From Hydnum rufescens UP504 (lineage: Eukaryota; Basidiomycota; Agaricomycetes; Cantharellales; Hydnaceae): DNA of 37,358 nt. Both the position numbers and the translations under genes were made by a program. The notes under the pieces are model-generated. The model did no database searches and was not told the DNA's origin. It worked only from the letters and a program-made list of their open reading frames with translations. This document shows, piece by piece, positions 11,418 through 22,300 of this stretch; position 1 is the first letter of the stretch, and every line of letters starts with the position of its first letter. The stretch is from positions 1-37,358 of the forward strand of contig MU129060.1 in assembly GCA_014904985.1 (NCBI GenBank). Reading direction: 5' to 3'.

Positions 11418-11669
11418 CGAGCTGACCAGGTTGAACAGAGGGCCACCGCTGAGCATACCACCAAGTTGTATGCTCAGAAGCTGTGGGTACTGCACATAGA
11501 AGACAGGGCACTTCCAAGCATACACCCCAGTTGTATGCCATGTGGCCGAGCTGCCCAGGTTGAACAGAGGGCTGTCACTGGGTGTACGGCTTGGTCGTAT
11601 GCTGGGAAGCCAAGGGTACTGCCCATAGAAGATGGGGATACCACTGAGCACACGCCTCGGTTGTATGCC
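11418..11669 (-). repeat. Inverted block within the satellite
   Basis: About two monomers run in the opposite direction from all others. GAGCTGACCAGGTTGAACAG here is the reverse complement of CTGTTCAACCTGGCCAGCTC-type sequence elsewhere, with one mismatch. The forward orientation resumes at about 11670 (TATGTGCAGTACCCTCGG). Confidence 0.9.
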
Positions 11670-12700
11670 TATGTGCAGTACCCTCGGCTTCTGAGCATAC
11701 GACCAAGTTGTATGCTCAGAGGCAGCCCTCTGTTCAACATGGGCAGCCCAGCCACATAGCATACAACTGAGGCGTATCCTCAGCAGTATCCCCATCTTCT
11801 ATGTGCAGTACCCTCGGCTTCCCAGCATACGACCGAGTCGTACACTCAGTGACAGCCCTCTCTGTTCAACATGGGCAGCTCGGCCACGTGGCATACAACT
11901 GAGATGTATGCTCGGCAGTACCCTCATCTTCTATGCGCAGTACCCTTGGCTTCCCAGCATACGACTTGGTTGTATGCTCAGCAGCAGCCCTCTGTTCAAC
12001 ATGGGCAGCTCGGCCACATAGCATACAACCGAGGGGTATGCTCAGAAGTGCCCCATCTTCTATGTGCAGTACCCTCGGCTTCTGAGCATACGACCAAGTC
12101 GTATGCTCAGTGGCAGCCCTCCATTCAACATGGGCAGCTCGGCCACATGGCATACAACCAAGGTGTATGCTCGGCAGTATCCCCATCTTCTATTTGCTGC
12201 ACCCTAGGCTTCCCAGCATACGACCAAGTCGTATGCTCAGCAACAGCCCTCTGTTCAACATGGACAGCTCGGCCACATGGCATACAACCGAGGCGTATCC
12301 TCGGCAGTATCCTCATCTTCTATGTGCAGTACACTCGGTGACAGCCTCTGCTCAACATGAGCAGCTCGGCTACATGGCATACAACCGAGGTGTATGCTCG
12401 GCAGTCTCCCCATCTTCTATTTGCCAGGCCCTTGGCTTCCCAGCATACGACCGAGTCGTATGCTCAGTGACAGCCCTCTGTTCAACATGGGTAGCTCAGC
12501 CACTATAGCATACAGCTGAGGTGTATCCTCATCCATACCCCCATCTTCTATGTATAGTCAGTCACCTTGGCTGCCCAGTGTCCAGCCACCATAGCATATC
12601 ACTGAGGTGTATGCTCAGCGGCATCCCCATCTTCTATGTGCAGTGCCCTTGGCTGCCCGGCATATGACCAGGTCATATTCTCAGTGACACCCTGTCTTCT

Positions 12701-14410
12701 AATGCTCACTTTCCAGCTCTTCTGTGCATCACTCACTCATACCCCTGGGAATGGCCCCAGCCACCACAGCCACTGTGGCACATGACTCAGCCGTATGTCT
12801 GGTGGTGCTGCAGTTGTCTGTCCTTGTGCACAGTCTCTGTACTTGACTATGCCATGGAATGGGCTCCCTAGCATATGATCAAGTCATATGCTGGGTAACC
12901 AGTGTAAGCAGGAATATACAGAATGATTCTGCCACAGGCCACAATATGTAGTTGTAAATGCATCACAGTCCAGCACAGTCAGCCACAAATGTAGGTCTAG
13001 TTAGATACTATGAGCCTTGCATTTATATAGTCTCACTGGAGGTTTTGATGCTGGGGCCCCTGGGGCCGGCAAAGGTGATTTCTGTGATTCAGGCAGGGGC
13101 CCCCAGGGGCCCTGTGTGGGACTTAGACTGGCCACAGAGCTTCAATATATTTGGTTTGTCAGTCCCCTAATCTCAGACTTGCACAGTGGGAAATACTGGC
13201 TTATCAGGGATAATATGTTCCATTTATAATTATTTATTTATTTATTATCACTGCTACCAGAGGTTGCTACAGGTTCATTCAGCAGCTCCATGTTTCATTC
13301 TTACTGAGTTTATTTTTATTTATTTATTTATTTAAAAATTCATGACACCCACTGGGGTGTGGTGCCATCTGTAGAATCAAGAAAAAAAACTACTTACTTT
13401 GCAGCATTTACAGTCATCAATTAGAAAACTGGATTGTACTTGATTTGCTGATTTGCTAGTTGTAGACTACTTTTGATCTACCTCCAAAACTAGGCTCCAA
13501 TAAACTAGTAGACATATGGGATTCAGGCTTGTTCTCAAATGAATGACGGTGTGGGAATTGATGTCCAGATTGACATGGAAATTGGTTCATTTATTCAGAA
13601 AATCGTCCTCGGATGGGGTTTGCACATAGTAGGGATTTGTCCCTCCAACACCGCTTACATACTCAGAGAGGCCCTGAGCTTCCAGAACCTGGCTAATGCG
13701 GAACTTCCACAGAGTGTAGTTGGATCCATCATTAAGGAGCCTCGGTATATCATAGAGTTCGGGAGGACGGCTTGTTGGAAGTGGATGTGGACATGGTGAG
13801 TTCGGCAGGCTGATATTTGTTCTAGTAATTAGAGGACCGATGGGCCCATAGCCTATTGGCGGAGTACTCGGTTATACTAGAACAGTCGGTACTCAGTCTT
13901 CAGAAAAAGAACTGAGGGGCACAGGAGCCTCGGAGGTAGTATATACTGAAGTACACAATAGGAACGCATGTTTAATCAGGAAGGCGGGCATAGAAGGAGT
14001 TAAAGGGGGCATAAATCGGAGGTACCGAAATAGGGGCAACCACCGAAATAGGCATAGCCGCCGAGGTTTCCGTATCCAGCCGCATCGCCAAGCTTACTGC
14101 ATCCGGCTGTACTCCAACACTCCTCTATGATGCCACTGTGTGGACAAGTGTCCTGGCGGATTCTCAGCCCCAACAATCTCGTCGATTTCAAGGACCGATG
14201 TAATAGCGCGAGGCTCGGTGAGCAGGTGAAACAAATTGATTCTTTACCTTGATAGTTTAAAGTGTACGAGGAGCTCGATTGCTTAATATATCGTTTATCA
14301 TGAGTCTCCCTCATCCGAAGTGGTATGCCGACGCCATATTTTGAGCCATGGGAATAGATTGTGAGTGCTAAGGATTACGAACATGAACAATATGGAAGGT
14401 ATGAAAAGTA
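12701..14410. other. Mostly gene-free; degenerate satellite edge and low-complexity DNA
   Basis: 12700-12900 holds decayed satellite monomers, including the P1-like dyad AGCATATGAT...GTCATATGCT at about 12871. At 13048-13115 two very GC-rich words (GGGGCCCCTGGGGCC and GGGGCCCCCAGGGGCCC) form an imperfect inverted repeat. (TTTA)n stretches lie at about 13228-13250 and 13310-13335. From about 13540 composition becomes ordinary. A minus-strand open frame at 14000-14314 ends in a Gly/Tyr/Cys-rich stretch but has no supporting exon structure, so I do not call it. Confidence 0.5.
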
Positions 14411-15746
14411 TTACAGGTAGATGATCCTGTCATGCAGAGCGATCCGAGGGGAGGGAAACATCCATCCTGGGGATACAGGTCCTGGAAGCGGATATATCGA
14501 TTTGAAAGGGGTGGCCTGTGACCTTGGAATTGGTAGAATAGTGGGGTTGTTAGTAACAGTAGCTTGAGGAAAGCAGCAAAGTCGTACCTCACGTATATGC
14601 ACTATCAGGTGCGAGCAGGCGGAGTTGTTCTCGCAGTTTAGCAACCTGTGCTTCTGCTGCATGCCGACCTTCTGCCTCGATGCGCCGACCTTCCGCCTCG
14701 ATGCGCCGATCTTCAGCTTCACGAACCACGTCTTCTTCGGCTGCACGACGTCGTTCTTCCTCAAGCCGTCGCTGTTCCGCCTCGAGCTGTCAGCCTTCTG
14801 CCTCGCAGGCGGCCAGTTCTTCCGCTTCCCGCTGGGCCTCCTCCGCTACCCGCTGGGCCTCCTCCGCTGCCTGCTGGGCCTCCTCCGCTGCCTGAGCACG
14901 CAACTCGGCTGTGTGTAGGTTGAGATTCCTTTCCTGTGAGTATATAGCTGAATATTAGAGATAAAGCAATCCATTCTGTACAAGAAGAAATACAGACTCG
15001 TATTGCACTAAATTTCCCATATATCAAGCGAATCTTGGGCTGGTCTGCCACAAGATCACGTTCCCGCATATCGACAAGCAGCCCTTCGGGAATCTCCCCG
15101 TCATCTTCCCCCCCCCACTGCGTTCGGATGAAAAGCCGGATCGACCGAGCAAGCCACCAGCAATTCGCAGTCCACAAGTGATACTTCCGTCTCTGCGTCG
15201 ATACCACATACACGGCAAGGATGACATCGACAACGTTTGGACGACTACCCACTGCTCGAAAATGTGTCACACCGAGGCTTCGTAGCGAGGAGTTCTTCCG
15301 GAGGATCCTGGTTTTGAAGCAATAAAGTGCTTTTTTATCACGTCACCATCGAGCGGCTGGCACCAATCCGCCGCCCTGCCTTCGCGCTCCACACCTTCCT
15401 GATCTTTCGCTGCCTGTGGAGAGCCCCCGAAAGACTTGGGGACAAGACTAGCAGAAGATCCCTTGGATGCGTGCCAAGGGTCATTCTCAAACGACATGCG
15501 ATCAATACGCAAGTACACGACGAAACGAGGGTCTCGCTCAAAGACCAACGTTAAGCCTTCGTGCTTGAATTTCTCGAAACGTTCCCAGTGAAAGATCGTA
15601 GCAAGCTTGAAGGCAGTGTAGGGAGGACTCTCGTCGTGCGTTAGATTGACTAGCTGCGTGTACCAGACACCCAGGGGCCTCTTGGCTAGATTGCCTGGCA
15701 GTAAGAAGGGGGGAATGGAGTCGCGAGGTGGTGATGGATCAGACAT
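14411..15746 (-). CDS. Hypothetical coiled-coil protein, multi-exon
   Basis: I do not recognise a named family. Proposed exons on the minus strand: 15746-15364, 15307-14998, 14933-14593 and 14522-14411. Introns of 56, 64 and 70 bp separate them (GTGCCA...CCAG, GTCTGT...CACAG, GTGAGG...CCAAG). The start is ATG 15746 (MSDPSPPRDSIPP); an in-frame ATG at about 15782 is an alternative. The N-terminal half reads VVYLRIDRMSF, then LAVYVVSTQRRKYHLW and NCWWLARSIRLF, consistent with a folded domain. The C-terminal half is Ala/Glu/Arg-rich heptad sequence (AAEEAQQAAEEAQ..., LEAEQRRLEEERRR) and predicts a long coiled coil. The end is Pro-rich. One in-frame TGA lies in the coiled-coil exon; a phase-0 intron of 63 bp (14849-14787, GTAGCG...CTGACAG) would remove it and give about 360 aa. 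Otherwise the gene is broken. Exons 1 and 2 are the better supported. Confidence 0.55.
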
Positions 15747-15799
15747 CTTGAGGAATGAAAGAAGCTTGGAGAAGAACACCATATTTTTACCCACTCTGC

Positions 15800-17865
15800 C
15801 TCGTGCACATGAGGTAGCGAGTCACAAGTCAGAAGAATCGCTGGCCACGACGCAAACGCATGGTCACTTCGAAAGTTCGTTATGGCTCTGTCATTCGGAA
15901 GCCGCCGAAAGACCACTTGCACTCTGCAACATACCATTAGCACCTACTCGGTACCCCACTCTATATGTCAGCATGATCTCTCGGCACCAAGAACATACAA
16001 TAGTGCTTCATGCATCGCGGGTAGTGATCCCAACCCAGTCGATCTGCAGCTTGCCTTGTATGCACTCGAATCCTTTGCCTATGGACACTATACGACTGAC
16101 AATCCAGGTTTAATTTTGTGCCCTTTATATTTACAACTGTGTAGGTGTCACAAGGTTTGAACTAGTCGACTCGCTAGTCGACTCGGTGGCCCACGGTAGT
16201 TTTGTTCCTGATCAGTATCGCAAGCCTTACTGACGAGGCTTAGGTTTCATCCAGTCATCCGATATCCGTCAGCCACCGTGACACCCCTGGCTCGCTTTCT
16301 TCATTCCCATAATCTGCCGAACCCTTATCGCTCTCATAATCACACCGACGGCCCAGGGGCAGCGCCAAGGGTCACTTCGCAAGAACATTGCGCCAGGTTG
16401 CGCTCAAGGTTTGCCCACCGCACACCCCTCGCTCCAATCTTCCTAGACGACTAGAGTCAACATGGGAAAACCAGGACTCGTTCTTCAACAGTCGCGAAGC
16501 CATCATCGAGTCCTTCACCAGACAATGGGAGAAGGAAATGAGCTAAAACTGGGGAACACCAGTAGCATGTCCTAAACTAAGCACGCGGTTAGAATATCAC
16601 GTCCCCCCCTATTTGGTATCGGTCTGGATGCTTGTCGACCTACCTGGTGTGACCATAGTGCGGATTCGTCACTATTCGTTCCTCATGGATCTAGCGTGTT
16701 TCGTTAGATCCCAGTGCGCGATCAACCCCATGATATCCAACGTCAGATCCAGGACGTCCCTATGTGCCATATCTTGCGCCAAATCCCATAATCTTGGGGT
16801 TGTTGCGGCGAATGCACAGCTGGCGGATTCGGATGGGTTGAAAATGGCGATCGAACCGGAAGATGAGTACGTCATGTTCACCGCCGACATGTCTTTCCAC
16901 TCCTAACCGTTACCTCCTGTAATGTCAAACTTGGCCCCGGCCCCAAACGTCAATGTGATCAGTTGGCGAGCAACAGCACGCATGCACGGCTTTGCATGAC
17001 GGTTAGTGATCCCAAGTCGAATCTTTCGCCCATGGACGCCATCACAGTCATCCAATTCGCCGAATGGTACTAGGCTCCACGCTTCGCCTTTGTATGACGG
17101 CCAAGTAGGTGTTGTGAAATCTAAACATGTGCACTTGATAGTCGTGGTTCACTTTCTAATGAGCATTGCAGACCCGGCCGATCAGGCTCGGGGATTTTAT
17201 ACAATGTTCCGATATTCCTCACCCATCGCGACTCTAGCAACTCATTCTCTTCCCCTCTCATCCTTGACCCAAGCCTTTTCACTCACGAACAATGGCAGCA
17301 ACCGTAAAGGTCCATGTGATGTGCGCGTCTTGGCCCTGAATTATTTGTGCGCCTCTAAACCGCTGGGGGGATCAAGGGACAGATGTAATTTTAGTAGGTC
17401 GGGGTTGATTTGGATTGTCGAGCATGTGCAGTATAACATGTATGTATGGTGACGATACTTGGACAATTACCCCCAATAACTATCCCATCTAACACCAACG
17501 ACTACCTTCTCTTTCGGGCGACTCCAATGTCACTAGCTGTTTCTGCCCTTGGCCATTTCAGCATCCCCACGCTTGAGGTCTGGAATAAAAGCGAGAGTAA
17601 ATGTCGATTCCTGGTATAACGTGAAAATGGTCCTAAAGTTGTCGTATATTTGGTCCTTGGAGGCAGACAGATTAATAGAGTGTGACAGCATTGCCTCTAC
17701 TGACATATAATGATTGACAAGATCTCTTCGAAGAAGATCGAGGTCAGGGTAAACACTGGTCTTGTTTGGTAGCCCCCTGGCTGGTGCCTCACAAATACAA
17801 TGTATTATGGCTCTTCGTCCAACCAGTGGATAGGACTGCGCTAAATGGAGTTTTGAGTTGTGACT
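15800..17865. other. Unique-looking DNA without a supported gene
   Basis: Composition is near balanced and CpG is present, as in ordinary genomic DNA. Open frames at 16613-16906 and 17006-17452 (+) and 16672-16890 (-) are short, overlap on opposite strands, and lack convincing splice or domain support. A short internal repeat of the words CTAGTCGACTCG sits at about 16163-16185. Decayed gene fragments are possible. The right limit is set by the start of the repeat family at about 17870. Confidence 0.5.
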
Positions 17866-17869
17866 AGTG

Positions 17870-18370
17870 TAGCCCTGGACTCCCTCTTTCAGATGGTGGT
17901 ACTCGCTAAGCTCTAGGTGCAGTGGTTCAGGAGCTATGGCCTTACAAGACCTGTGCTAACCTGCGCTATACCTGCGTTCTATGCCTTTCAGACCTGCGAC
18001 AGCCCTATAAGTGGCATATAATTGTAGAGGCCATCTAGGATGGTCATTTTGAGCCCAAGATGAAGTCTGTAGGTGCTCTGGTTGAGGAGCTATGACAGTT
18101 GCAAGATCCATGCTAGACTGGACTATGGCACAGTAGACCTGCGTTCACTACCTTGGAGACCTGTGACAGCTCTGGGAGTGGTATAGAATTGTAGAGGCCA
18201 TCTAGGAGGTCATTTTGAGCCCAAGATGAAGTGTGTAGTGCCCTGGTTGTGGAGTTATTCAAGGATTACTGAAAAAAGACTTCGCGTCTGAGCAAGTATT
18301 TTGAGTTTTTCTCCACAACTAAGGCAGCTATGGGGAAGCTGTTCAGACCAAGGTACTGAGGGGATGATGG
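17870..18370 (+). repeat. Left-flank direct repeats of the element (copy 1)
   Basis: TAGCCCTGGACTCCCTC and GATGGTGGTACTCGCTAAGC open the block. Two units of about 160 bp follow, each with GAGCTATG, CAAGA.C..TGCTA, GACCTG.GACAGC, AATTGTAGAGGCCATCTAGGA and TCATTTTGAGCCCAAGATGA. The pair is also present at 7350-7640 in diverged form. Confidence 0.85.
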
Positions 18371-18405
18371 GCTACATTTGAAAATTTGATGATGTACTGT
18401 GCAAA

Positions 18406-18990
18406 GGTGAATCTGTGTTTGATCACCTGACCCAAGGTGATATATATACTAAGTCAGCAAGGCCTTGCACAGTTTGCAGAGTAAGGGTGATTACCTAATG
18501 CCAAAGGTGAATTCCTGTTTGATCACCTGATCTGAGGTATATATATACTAAGTCAGCAAGCCCTTGGACACAGCAGTGAGTGACTACCTAATGTCAAAGG
18601 TGAATTCCTGCTTGATCACGATGACCCAAGGTGTATGTATAACAGAGTCAGCAAGCCTAGCACACACTGCAGCTATGATTACTTAATGCCCAAGGTGAAT
18701 TCTTGTTTGATCACATGGCTGGGAAATATGCATATATACTAAGTCAGCAAGCCCTGTGCATGTGCCATGATTACCTAATGCCAAAGGTGAGTTCTTGTTT
18801 GATCACCTGACCCAAGGTGCATATATACTAAGTCAGCAAGCCCTTGTGCATATCATAGGATAGGAGCCATGGCCAAGGTGTAGGTAGGCCTTGAGGAGAG
18901 AAGGGGGAAGGGCTAGATTTCAAGCTTTGATTATATCATGTCCATAGCTGAATCTTGTTTGATCAGGTGATTGGAATATGTATTAGGTCA
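18406..18990 (+). repeat. TTTGATCAC tandem array upstream of the helicase gene
   Basis: Five clear units start at about 18406, 18506, 18599, 18693 and 18786 (period 92-100 bp), and a decayed sixth starts near 18948. Each reads AAAGGTGAATTCCTG, TTTGATCACCTGA, then a TATATATACTAAGTCAGCAAG phrase. The first 35 or so bases of the unit occur in reverse complement in the array at 25.1-26.5 kb. Confidence 0.9.
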
Positions 18991-19039
18991 TGCTTATGTT
19001 ATGCAACTGTACAGTTCTCTTTGATCAATTTTCAAAAGG

Positions 19040-19345
19040 AAGAATCATCCATATCTCTACAACCAGAGCACCTAGAGACTTGAAATTTGGTGGGTAGCTA
19101 GCCACCACTAGTCCTCTACAGTTCTGTGACAGAGAGAAAAATTTTCTGATTATTTCTTGGCTGCTGGCTGCCTTGGACAGCTTTGACCATCAAATCAGAT
19201 TTCTGCACTCAACTCAGCACCCAGAGACTTGAAATTTGGTGGGTAGCTAGCCACCACTATCCTCTACAGTTCTGTGACAGAGAGAAAATTTTTCTGACCA
19301 TTTCTTGGCTGCTGGCTGACTTGGACAGTTTTTACATATAATCTC
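19040..19345 (+). promoter_or_regulatory. Duplicated 149 bp box just upstream of the helicase-fusion start
   Basis: Two direct copies about 149 bp apart carry GAGACTTGAAATTTGGTGGG followed by TAGCTAGCCACCACTA, CTCTACAGTTCTGTGACAG and TTTCTTGGCTGCTGGCTG. The second ends only about 20 bases before ATG 19359. A related box, with CATATCTCT..AACCAGA and ACTTGAAACTTTGTGAGT, lies at about 26742-26793 upstream of the ParB-like gene, and another lies at about 7958-7990. The position suggests a shared promoter or 5' leader module; this is inference. Confidence 0.6.
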
Positions 19346-19358
19346 AACAACCAGCACT

Positions 19359-22300
19359 ATGTCTGAGTGAGTCTCACACTCTGGCAGTACTTACCTACCT
19401 GTGACTAATATTTGACCCTTAGATCTACTTTTCCTTGTGTCTGTGGCTTGGCCTTCAAGACCAAGACCAAGTACTTGCACCACTACAGGGCCATCCACCA
19501 AGACACCACAGAGGTTCCCACCATTGGAGTCATTCACAAACAGCCTGATGGTTTTCACTGCCCACAATGCTCTTATGTTCAGGCCAATGTGGAGAACTTT
19601 CGTCGCCATACCCACATCAGTGCCCTGATCAAGGCTGCCAAGGCTCAAGGGCAACCTACTACACCTGTCCCAGATCCATCAGTGTCCTACAACTCCCACA
19701 AACGACCTCACTCTCCCTCACTTCTCCAGCAACGACCCTCTCGCCAGCGTCTTCATTCTCCTGAGAGGCAGGAAGTCATTGATGTGGAGATGGAGGCTGT
19801 CCATCCTGATGTGCCAGGGTTGGAAGGGGTGGAATCTGATAGGGATTCTGAATATAGTCCAGAGACCCAGCCCCTGGGCCAGCTCTCCATCAGTCTCATG
19901 CTCTCATTCACCCCCCTTCTCTGCATGCCCTCCAACTTGGGATTGACCCAGTGCATCACTTGGTCATTTGTGAGGGTCATGGCTATGCTGTGCCTCGCAA
20001 GGGTCTTGCCTCTCACTTTCATCGAAGCCCTGAACACAAAGGCCAGCAACTTCCCCAGGACATTGAGGAGATCCTTGATGCCTACAATGTTCCTGAAAAT
20101 GTCACTCGTCCAACTCATCTCATTGCCCCTATTCAATCCATTCCCTGTCAATCTGGTTTTCAATGCATCCAGTGTGGCTATGCAACACTCCAGCTCAGCA
20201 CTATGACCAGGACCCACATTGCTAAGGAGCATCCTGGTCATCAGGCAAGGGACTTGATCAAGACCTGCACTGTGCAAGTGGTCTTTGGTCATTCACATAT
20301 GGAGCGCATCTGGGCAGTGGAGCCCTATTACTCCACAATTGCTGCAGACAACCATGACTCTGCACAATTTGTGGAGCATCTCAAGGCCATGGAGGAACAG
20401 TTGGAGGTGGTGGATGTCATTCAAGCACCCAAGGATCCTCGCCAGACCTCAATCTTCCTGCGACAATTCCAGTGGCTCAGTGCTACTGATGGGCTCCCCT
20501 TTCGCAAGCTTCGTGCACTCACTGCACTGCCAGTGACAAAGGAAAATGAATTTGTGGGGCTTGAAGGGAGGGTGGAGGGGTATTTCAGTCGACTGAGGCC
20601 TGTAGTGATGGGGATGCAGCCACTGGTCTTGAAATGGATCAATACTCCTGATGAGTGAGTCTGTTATCAATGTGCTCATCTTTTGCTTGGATACTGACTG
20701 CTGTTCTGGATTCTACAGCAAAGAAGGGATCAACCATAGGCCCTTTGCCTATCCCCAGAATGAGAGCAGCAGTGAAAAATACCAGGCCTGGGGACTGAGA
20801 CTGTTGTGCTTTGTCCTCAGACATGTCTCCACTGATGAGCCCATCCTGCCTGTGCTTCTCACTGGGGGACAAATCACCCATGCCAAAGCCCTCCTCACTG
20901 CCCTCTCTGCCCACCAACCACCCAGTGATACAGGCTTTGATTCCCTGATCCATTCCCTCTTTGACTCCCTCTTCTTCTCCCAACATAGGGAAGTCTCCAG
21001 GCATGCTACCCAGTGCCCTGTGCAGGCTTTCATCATGTGCTCTGCCATTGTGGGAAACACTGGCAACTTTGAGAAGTGTGGGACCATTGTGGGAAGAATC
21101 TCAGCCCTCTTCCATGTGCTGAGACTGGTTGCAGTCAAGTCTATTGCCAACAAGGCTGATGCAATGGATGAGACAGTGGAGAACCCAGAGTTTGAGTGAG
21201 TGGGATAGAACACCTTGCTGGAGCCATAAACTGATCCATTTATGCAGAGCCTGTAAGCCCTTCTGCCAGCGCTGGTTAAGGCAGTCCCACCCTAGTCCCT
21301 TTGAGACCATGCAATCCCTGGATCACTATGCCAGTACAGTGGCATACAGTGAAAGGCATCTCCCAGTCTTCCAGTGGGATGCCAAGCACCAGTCCTTCTC
21401 CATCAAGGGCCACACTGTTGCACTGTCCAAAATGGGGGACATGTATGAAAGCATGCTGGAACAAGTGGAGGGGCTGATCAGGGACCTGACAGGGGACATA
21501 GACACCAGTGTGCCAGCCCACAAGGACATTGTGGATGACATGACTGAAGTGGACCCTGGCTATTGCTTTGCCTCATCTCACAATCAAAACATCCAATCTC
21601 TGCGATATCTCAGTCTGCTGGCCAAGGACAATGCAGAATGGGTGTACACTCGCAGAGGTGGAAAGGTGGAGTGGAAGCATGTCAAGGTGACCCTGTGGAT
21701 GTCCAAGGCTCAAGAGCTGAATGAACTGCTCCTGGTTCTGATGCATATGGGAGGAGGACAGCCTGCACGAGGGAAAGAACTCTTCCCCACCCTGTACAGG
21801 AACAAACAAAATGTCCATCGATCACTGTTTGTGTCTCCAATGGGAATCACATGGATAATCAACTACAACAAGGTAAGCCTCTGAATAAGGATTGTGATAG
21901 CAGTGATTGATGAGGACATCAGACCAATTCCAAACAGGGCCAGGAGAAGGTCATCCCTCGATTTGCTGAAGGGAGACTAGGACAAGTGCTGCTCAAGTAC
22001 TTTGTCCATGTCAGACCCAGTGAGGAGGTCTTTGCTCGACAGCTGTGGGGGGAAGAAGCAGCCAAGACCATGCACTACTACATCTTCTACTCTCATCAAG
22101 CAAAGCCATACCACACCACCACCCAATTCTCAAATGTCTTGAAGCGACACACCCAGAAACACCTAGGGGTTGAACTTGATGTTGCAACCTATAGGCATGT
22201 TGCTGCAGCCATTGGGAGATATCTCATGGTGGGGATGATTGATCCTGAGGAGAATGTCAACACTGGGATGGATCTCCAGGCAGGGCGAACAACTGCCACA

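Larger units (their letters stand above)
9390..12700. repeat. ~130 bp palindrome-bearing satellite (about 25 monomers)
   Basis: Monomers of about 120-131 bp are tandemly repeated. Each contains two dyads. P1 has arms GCATACGAC and GTCGTATGC around a 3-base loop. P2 is weaker, with GCATAC and GTATGC around AACCGAGGT-like cores. Between them lie CAGCCCTCTGTTCAAC and CAGCTCGGCCACATG, then a CCCATCTTCTATG block. P1 is visible at 9413, 9533, 9663, 9793, 9922 and 10048 and continues to about 12680 with rising divergence. Long open frames on both strands here (up to 329 codons) follow the repeat period and are not genes. Confidence 0.95.

Noticed and set aside
9810..11795. Long overlapping open frames (up to 329 codons) on both strands in the satellite
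   Set aside because: They repeat with the ~130 bp monomer, occur in several frames at once and have no domain character. They reflect lack of stop codons in the unit.
14000..14314. Minus-strand frame ending in Gly/Tyr/Cys-rich sequence
   Set aside because: Tempting as a small secreted protein, but it lacks a signal peptide and has no matching exons or promoter context.
16613..17452. Two + strand frames of 97 and 148 codons
   Set aside because: No recognisable domain; the first is also open on the opposite strand. Possible remnants only.
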